Shown here: piece by piece, positions 58,258 through 64,000 of the stretch
Numbering within the stretch: the first letter of the stretch is position 1
Layout of the letters: each line of letters opens with the position of its first letter
Assembly: GCA_964017045.1 (NCBI GenBank)
Contig: OZ024802.1
Coordinates: 10,552,435 to 10,616,434, forward strand
Direction: 5' to 3'
Source: Omphiscola glabra
Taxonomy: Eukaryota > Mollusca > Gastropoda > Lymnaeidae
Length of the DNA: 64,000 bases
Made by a program: the position numbers and the translations under genes
Notes under the pieces: generated by a model
Database searches by the model: none
What the model was told of the DNA's origin: nothing
Seen by the model: only the letters and a program-made list of their open reading frames with translations

Positions 58258-59436
58258 GTTGCAGCCTGCATTAGTCCCACCCTCGCAGAAGCTCCCTATG
58301 GTTGTCTCTTTAAATGTATAACATCTTAAACCTTAAATTTCACGACGCGCGATCATAAACAAATCTACAAAATATGGCCGACATAAATAATTCCTCCGTT
58401 CCCCGGATGGAATCGATTATTTTGACGTCATACACGACTTTAGTACCGCTATTAGATTCACTGGAACTGTCAACTGACACACTGAATATTCAAAATGCAT
58501 ATTGCAGCAAACTAAAAACGAATCCTGGCTGCTAAATCCACCTGCTGGCGAAAAAAAAATGTTACACACTTTTTTCTTTAAATGAAAATATCACCACAAT
58601 TAGTAATCTCAATGATAAACGTCAAACAAGCGGCCCAGTTTTCAACAGTACACGACTTTACGCGCAATGTTAGCGTGAGCGCTGGGTCTAATGATTTCCG
58701 AGTAAAAATAGACACCGCTCGGTGCTGCTTATGCCCTCCATTCACACACGAGTGTGCTATGGCGCCTCGACACAGCCGATTGGTCCATGAGTTGGTTACA
58801 TACTTAGCTATGCCTACTGTGGCTACATACTTAAAAAAACACAACTTATAGCCCATGAAGACTTCATTTAAAAAAATAATCAATTTCAGCGAATAAAGGG
58901 CAATGAATCCCCATTCACAAGTTACTTACCTTTGAATACAATCAAGAAACTCCTTAGTGTAGGGCAAAGGCTAAATTAAGTAACAGGGGAATTATTCCCG
59001 TTAGTCCATCGACCAATCAGTATTTTTGTACAGCAGGAATATATTTACCTTTTTATTCAATAAACTTAATAATATGTACGCTACATAATTTTAAAAATTA
59101 AAAATAATAGATGGTTAAAATCATGAATATATATAATAACACATTTAAATAAGAACATCTACTTTATCTCCGTATCAGTTGCAATTTGCTGCAGTAATAC
59201 ATGGTTACCTTGCACCGTGTAGTACGTCACAAATTTGTTAGTTGAAAATCAATGGTTGGAACTGCTCCTTCGCCGGCGCAGCGAGGAACGAGGTAAAGCC
59301 GCGTGAAACGGAAGAAAACAACCTGCCTTAGACAGTGTGTATCATTTCCACAAAAATACCTGGGAAGTAAAGTTTCCAAACTGGTTTATATCTGATCGTT
59401 ATGTCAATACTGTAATTAGTAAAGAACTCATAGAAG
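58258..59436. promoter_or_regulatory. Divergent intergenic region between Kv1 and U1-70K
   Basis: The start codons of two oppositely directed genes are 1179 bp apart and no tandem arrays lie between them. There is a TGACGTCA (58433-58440) on the Kv1 side, a reversed CCAAT (GATTGG at about 58778) in the middle, and a GC-richer patch with GCCGGCGCAGCGAGG and ACGGAAG near 59270-59320 just before U1-70K. Start sites are unknown, so a shared promoter is inference. Confidence 0.35.
58433..58440. promoter_or_regulatory. Perfect CRE/ATF palindrome upstream of Kv1
   Basis: TGACGTCA lies about 175 bp upstream of the channel start codon. The same 8-mer is found at least six more times in the window, so its position alone proves little. 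Confidence 0.3.
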
Positions 59437-59580
59437 ATGACTCAATATCTACCACCTAATTTACTTGCGTTATTTGCGGCTAGAGATCCTTTACAGTACC
59501 TACCGCCAGCCGACAAGCTACCACACGAGAAGAAAAGAGTCCCATACAAAGGAGTCTCGTTATTTTTAGAGGGATTTGAG
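59437..59580 (+). CDS. SNRNP70: U1 small nuclear ribonucleoprotein 70 kDa, first coding exon (partial gene)
   Basis: The exon encodes 48 residues beginning [20 protein letters not shown] and containing [13 protein letters not shown], the highly conserved N-terminus of U1-70K. In the nuclear U1 snRNP this segment runs along the Sm core and helps hold U1-C; the RNA-binding RRM comes later in the protein. After GFE the frame meets the splice donor GAG|GTAAAC at 59580/59581, in phase 0, at the place where other animals continue with a DPRDAPP-type sequence. I did not find exon 2, so the first intron probably exceeds 4.4 kb and leaves the window. Residues 40-46 (GVSLFLEG) differ from the vertebrate sequence, as expected for a distant animal. 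Confidence 0.93.
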
Positions 59581-61113
59581 GTAAACATTTTATTACTTCT
59601 AGATACCTTTTCTAAGTTCTTATTCCACACTTTAGTATGTACTTTGAGTCTGTCAACACATCCAGTCTCAGCCCAGGGTATACATTGTTTTGCAGCAAGC
59701 GATCATAGATGCTTGAGTATCAAAATGGCGGAGTATGCTTTGTACACGCCAAGCCACCACAGTTAAGCTGTGAACGCTGCTGCTTCCACGGGCAAGCGCG
59801 AACATTTAAATCACACTAGATTATTTTCTTACTCGATGTTCATAGTTTTAACTTTAAAAAAAGCCTAAGGGTCGTACAACTTTCTAGTTATCTGCTAGTG
59901 AGAAAGGGTTATATTAACTAGGCTAAGTAACTATTTACTAATTACTGTCTTCTTAGTCTTAGTGACTTAGTGTGGGTAAGTTTAACTTGTTGCACAAGAA
60001 GGCTACGCCTACAATACTAAACTATTGACTATGGTTATTACTATTAGTATTGTTTAGTAGTAGACTTGACTAATACAAGTTTTAGTTTTCTTTTACAAGC
60101 ATATTTTTAGTAATTAAAACTTAATGACAGTAACATAACCCTATCTGGACAGATGACAGAGCCTTTTTGGAGTGTCTTTGCCAAAAATACCGACTTTTTC
60201 CTTTACATATATAAAACTATATATATTCTTGTAGAAAATGGAATCAACTAATAAGATCTATTTGAATCAAACTGAAATGAGCAATCCTGATTTGCATAAT
60301 TTATGCATGTAATTTTTTGTTAGACTTTGAATAAACATGACTTAATTGTATTAATTGTGTGAATTTTTTGATGGATGAAATCTGAATAAGCCATAGCACT
60401 TTTGTTTTTGAGAAACAAGGCCCAAGGACGCACCTCTAGCACATGTTTCTACTCATTTTCCTGTCCCTGCTTTTTTCATTTGCTACTGACACTCACTGTA
60501 ACAGGCCCCTCTTTATGACCTTGGATCCCTCCCTTAAGCTGGGCATTACTGAGAAAGTTGACTGCATACATTTGAGTGATAATTAGTATAAAAAGTAGAA
60601 TAAAGTATTCAAATGGGGTGCTTATTCCTTGTCATATATTTTCCAAAAAAAATTCAGAAGTGTCATCTCTATCTAGTTGAAGACCCTTAATAATAAACTA
60701 AGGGTTCACAACATTATGGTCAACAAAATCATTTTGATCATCTTCATTACGTTCCTGGTTGTTTTCATCAGTGTCAGATTCACTGCTAGAAATCGAATCA
60801 CCAAGGATAGTTTTTTTTAGTGTCACAGTCAGACATTTAGAAATTTGACATATTACTTGCACCACAAAAAATAATAATTCCTGAACACAACAAATGCTGG
60901 TAAACAATAAACGGAGGACGCCATTAAAATGTCAGCATGTGCAGGAATATTTAAGAAGCAATCTGATAAGCTGATACGAAGACCAATCAGCCAATCTCAA
61001 GGATTGAATTATAGGGCAGATAGATCAGCAACTTGTCTTTTTAGCTACTCGACCCTGAGGTCGAGGGTCGATAGATCAGCCCAGTCATCTAAAGTGGGTT
61101 GAGCTAGTGACAG
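59581..61113 (+). other. U1-70K intron 1, first part
   Basis: AT-rich sequence without further exons. AAAATGGCGGA (YY1-like) occurs at 59722-59732, a place where housekeeping genes often keep such a site. A minus-strand frame at 60698-60907 ends with an acidic SSSESDTDENN segment of unknown meaning. Confidence 0.5.
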
Positions 61114-61868
61114 TACCGTATTTTCGCGCATATAAGATGCACCTGTTTTGACAATTTATGTAAAAAAAATTTTAACGTAAGATGCACCCATGTATAAGAT
61201 GCAGGTTTTGACGATTGATGAAACATTGAACAAATTTTCATTTATGATACAGGAAAGAAAACCACTGGATATAAATTGCTCAGTGCGCAGATGGCTATGA
61301 CGCGTGTGTCTTATGTAATCTTTGTTTAAAGACACACGCGTCATAGCCATCTGCGCACTGAGCAATTTATATCCAGTGGTTTTCTTTCCTGTATCATAAA
61401 TGAAAATTTGTTCAATGTTTCATCACCGGTAGGTCACATATTGTCTGAGGCAGGACCACAACAATTATTGTTTATTCTTATCTGCCGCCAGGAATGGATG
61501 GGTCGAAACAATAAACGCCAGATGTAAAGGCAGCTTCATTGATATGCAAAATATTAAAACGAAAGGGTTTTAAATTTAAAGTGGCCTGCATTGGATTGGT
61601 ACATGTGGTAATTACTGAACACTTATCCAATTGTTTTTACAACTAGGGTTGAAAATTGCGAAACGTGAACAGTGGCTGCAATAATTGTCCTTCAATATCA
61701 AACACTGTACCATTCGTTCATGTTAAAAAATACTTACGGTATTTTCACCATACACTCCTAATTATAATTAGCGGGTTTTGGGGATTGTGTCCAAAATTTT
61801 AACATAGCACGCACCTTGGTATGTAAAACTATGTATAAGACACGTCTTATCTATGCGAAAATACGGTA
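61114..61868. mobile_element. TA-flanked DNA transposon derivative with a central perfect palindrome
   Basis: The ends TACCGTATTTTCGCGCATA and, reversed, TACCGTATTTTCGCATAGAT are inverted termini, with TA at both edges, which suits a Tc1/mariner or pogo-like target. Subterminal ATAAGATGCACC repeats occur at the left and ATAAGACACG at the right. No transposase frame is present. Inside, 61216-61312 and 61329-61425 are perfect inverted copies. The superfamily is uncertain. Confidence 0.65.
61216..61425. repeat. Perfect inverted repeat, two 97-bp arms, 16-bp loop
   Basis: The left arm begins TGATGAAACATTGAACAAAT and ends CGCGTGTGTCTT; the right arm is its exact reverse complement. I compared the arms base by base and found no mismatch. 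It lies inside the element at 61114-61868. Confidence 0.92.
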
Positions 61869-64000
61869 GTAGTAGTAGGCTGAGTAGCTGTATTCTCACT
61901 ATTAAGGACTGTCAGGACTGTCAAATATTATAGTTCCCACTTGACCTATTGCCATTGCTTTTTTTTTGTGTGAGCTAAATTAGTTTAAATCTGTAATATT
62001 TCTGACCTTCTTGAGTCTTTTACTCTACCTGAAGTAAATCCGCCTTAAGAAAGCTGTTATTATCAGAAATAAAGTTATGAACCATAAAGCATAGGTAGCC
62101 TACCTATTTATGTAATATTTTTTGTATTGACCATTGTCTATTTTCAGTTATCTTATAAAGAAAACCAATATTTTGACTGATAGTATATACTATAGCTTAG
62201 GTGTACAATCTTTAGATATATTATAATTTTTGATTAATGTGTGAACTGATCTTTACTTTGATTGAGAAATAGATTTATTTTGAATGAAAATTAAGTGCTG
62301 CCATAATATGACAAATTTTCCATAGTTTTCCACAAATGCTTTGAGTAAACAGACACAGACATCAGCCTCTTCACTATTCACCACCCACTATCTACCAAAC
62401 TCACCCCAACCCTTCAAAGCTTCTCTATCTTCTATAGATGTCACTAATGTTATCTAATTTAAAATATCTTGAATTTTGGAGACTCTCCAAGGACACATAT
62501 ATAATGTTTTACAATTTCAATATTTCCATCTTTAAAATTTTAATGGGGTGAGGTCTATTACATATACAATGAAAAAAAGTGTATTATTTACAGTAACATA
62601 TAATGATTTAATATTCAATTAGGCAATAAATTGCAATTAAACAGAAAAATGTTTTTAACACGGATGAATGTCTCTTAAACCTTTGGGGACTTTATTTTAT
62701 GGATTTAGGTAAAGGGATGGTAGGAGGTTGGGCCCTATTTTTCATGGATTCTTTTTGGCTCATACAAAATTTGACAACACAATTTAATAAACCCAAAACC
62801 CACCTTTACAAAAAAAAACAAACAACTTTTGCTGCAAGAGTTGTTTGCTGTAACTTCATAGTTGTATTTTACTTTTGTATTATTTTAATTTAAAATGTGG
62901 TTGAAATATGTAGAAAAGATAAAAACTTCCATTGTTAATGTTTAACTTTGTCATGTAAATCGTGTACTTCTTTGAGATTGATAAGATTGTTTTTTGAATG
63001 CTTTATTAATTTGTCGTTGATGATTTTTAGTTGAACGTTAATGGTATTCTGTACCACACTTGCTTTAGTAGTACGCTTTTTGAGAAATTATTCAAATTTA
63101 AAATTAAATCCTTCTGTTCAATTGTTATAATAAGTCCCTGCCGCTTAATGACTTCACTTATAATTTAGCTTATTGTGAAATATAACCCCCCAAAAAAAGT
63201 TTACATGTCGCAAGAAAGATCAGAAAATTAGTTATGATTTTTTTAGCCTTCTTAACAAAATCTTTAGATGATATTAATTTTTTAAATACACAATTTAGAT
63301 TTATAGAATTTTGAACATCAAGAGCTGGAAGTTAATAGCTTTAGGATTTCTAAGGGACATAAGCATGGTATAAGTCTAGTTGAATCATATGTCTTGGTTG
63401 TAGGAATTTGCTAAATTGTCTAAGAACTTTTTTTTTTTGTAGAGCTAAATGTTCTGCTTGAAATAATTTTATGATATAAGTTAGTAACTTAAAAAAAGAA
63501 GAAAGAATTGGTTTGAAAAGTGGTAGTGGTTAGGTTGTTGCTATCATCTGTAAGACATGCTGTGCAAGATGCAAGTTTGTCTAATATCAAGGGCTCTATC
63601 GTGGTGTCTAAATATCAAATGAATAGAAAAATGATTTAGAGTTATTCAATTTTTGTGTGTGTTTTAGTTGAACATTTAATTGGTGAGATATGTGAATACA
63701 GACTTACTTGGTTGTTGGAAGTATATCCAAATAGAAAATACTGGATTGCTTTTTTTTATGATGACCAAACAGTGCATTGCAGTCCCTTGATCTCGATCTA
63801 TAAGACATTCCTTCATATCTTCTGTATTTGTAAGGCTATGACCATGACAAGCCTCATGCTTCTGATTGTAAGATTGTTGTACACTGAGCTTTAGATCTAA
63901 ACCACCCCTAGAGCCTGATCCACTCTATTTGTGTTGTGTAGCTTCTAAGTCAGGAATCTTACAAATCAATGCTCAAAACAAATACTGCCAGTACCTGGAA
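61869..64000 (+). other. U1-70K intron 1, continuing past the window edge
   Basis: AT-rich sequence with many T and A runs and no recognisable exon, RNA gene or array. Short open frames here carry no known domain. Confidence 0.45.

Noticed and set aside
59581..59766. Continuation of the U1-70K frame past residue 48 (to 109 residues)
   Set aside because: The sequence after GFE loses all similarity to U1-70K exactly at a GTAAAC donor, so it is intron read-through.
60698..60907. Acidic 69-codon minus-strand frame ending in SSSESDTDENN
   Set aside because: Could be a decayed transposase or channel-like tail, but no motif supports either; left as intron sequence.

Overview
This window is eukaryotic nuclear DNA, most likely from a gastropod mollusc. 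The reasons are intron-bearing protein genes of animal type (a Shaker-class potassium channel and the first exon of U1 snRNP 70K), RTE-like and Jockey/CR1-like LINEs, hAT MITEs, and two pieces that look like the SPIN hAT family, which is known from tetrapods and from a pond snail. The placement within gastropods is inference.

From 1 to about 55.4 kb there is no convincing host gene. The region is a mosaic of more than 50 different tandem-repeat arrays with periods from about 12 to 80 bp. By my hand count of the listed intervals they cover roughly 23 kb. The largest is a 3-kb satellite with a 25-bp unit at 2011-4990, which shows a 448-bp higher-order period. Most long open frames here are by-products of arrays whose period is a multiple of three. 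Between the arrays lie transposon remains: SPIN-like ends (1-41, 21751-21938), hAT MITEs with perfect 8-bp target duplications (6201-6427; a nested pair at 38545-38889), other inverted-repeat elements, an intact RTE-type LINE (31451-34841) inserted in a 33-bp minisatellite, a 5'-truncated near-identical copy of it (27274-28145), and decayed LINE tails (464-597, 5020-5392, 16255-16413, 51290-51640).

From about 55.4 to 64 kb the tandem repeats almost stop. Here sits a Kv1/Shaker channel gene (56710-58257, minus strand, complete 515-residue frame without an intron) facing the first coding exon of U1-70K (59437-59580, plus strand), with 1.18 kb between the start codons. The U1-70K intron runs to the window edge and holds a 755-bp TA-flanked element with a perfect 97-bp-arm palindrome.

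The two host genes are not functionally linked: one sets neuronal excitability, the other serves pre-mRNA splicing. Array borders and copy numbers were read by eye and can be off by a few bases or units.
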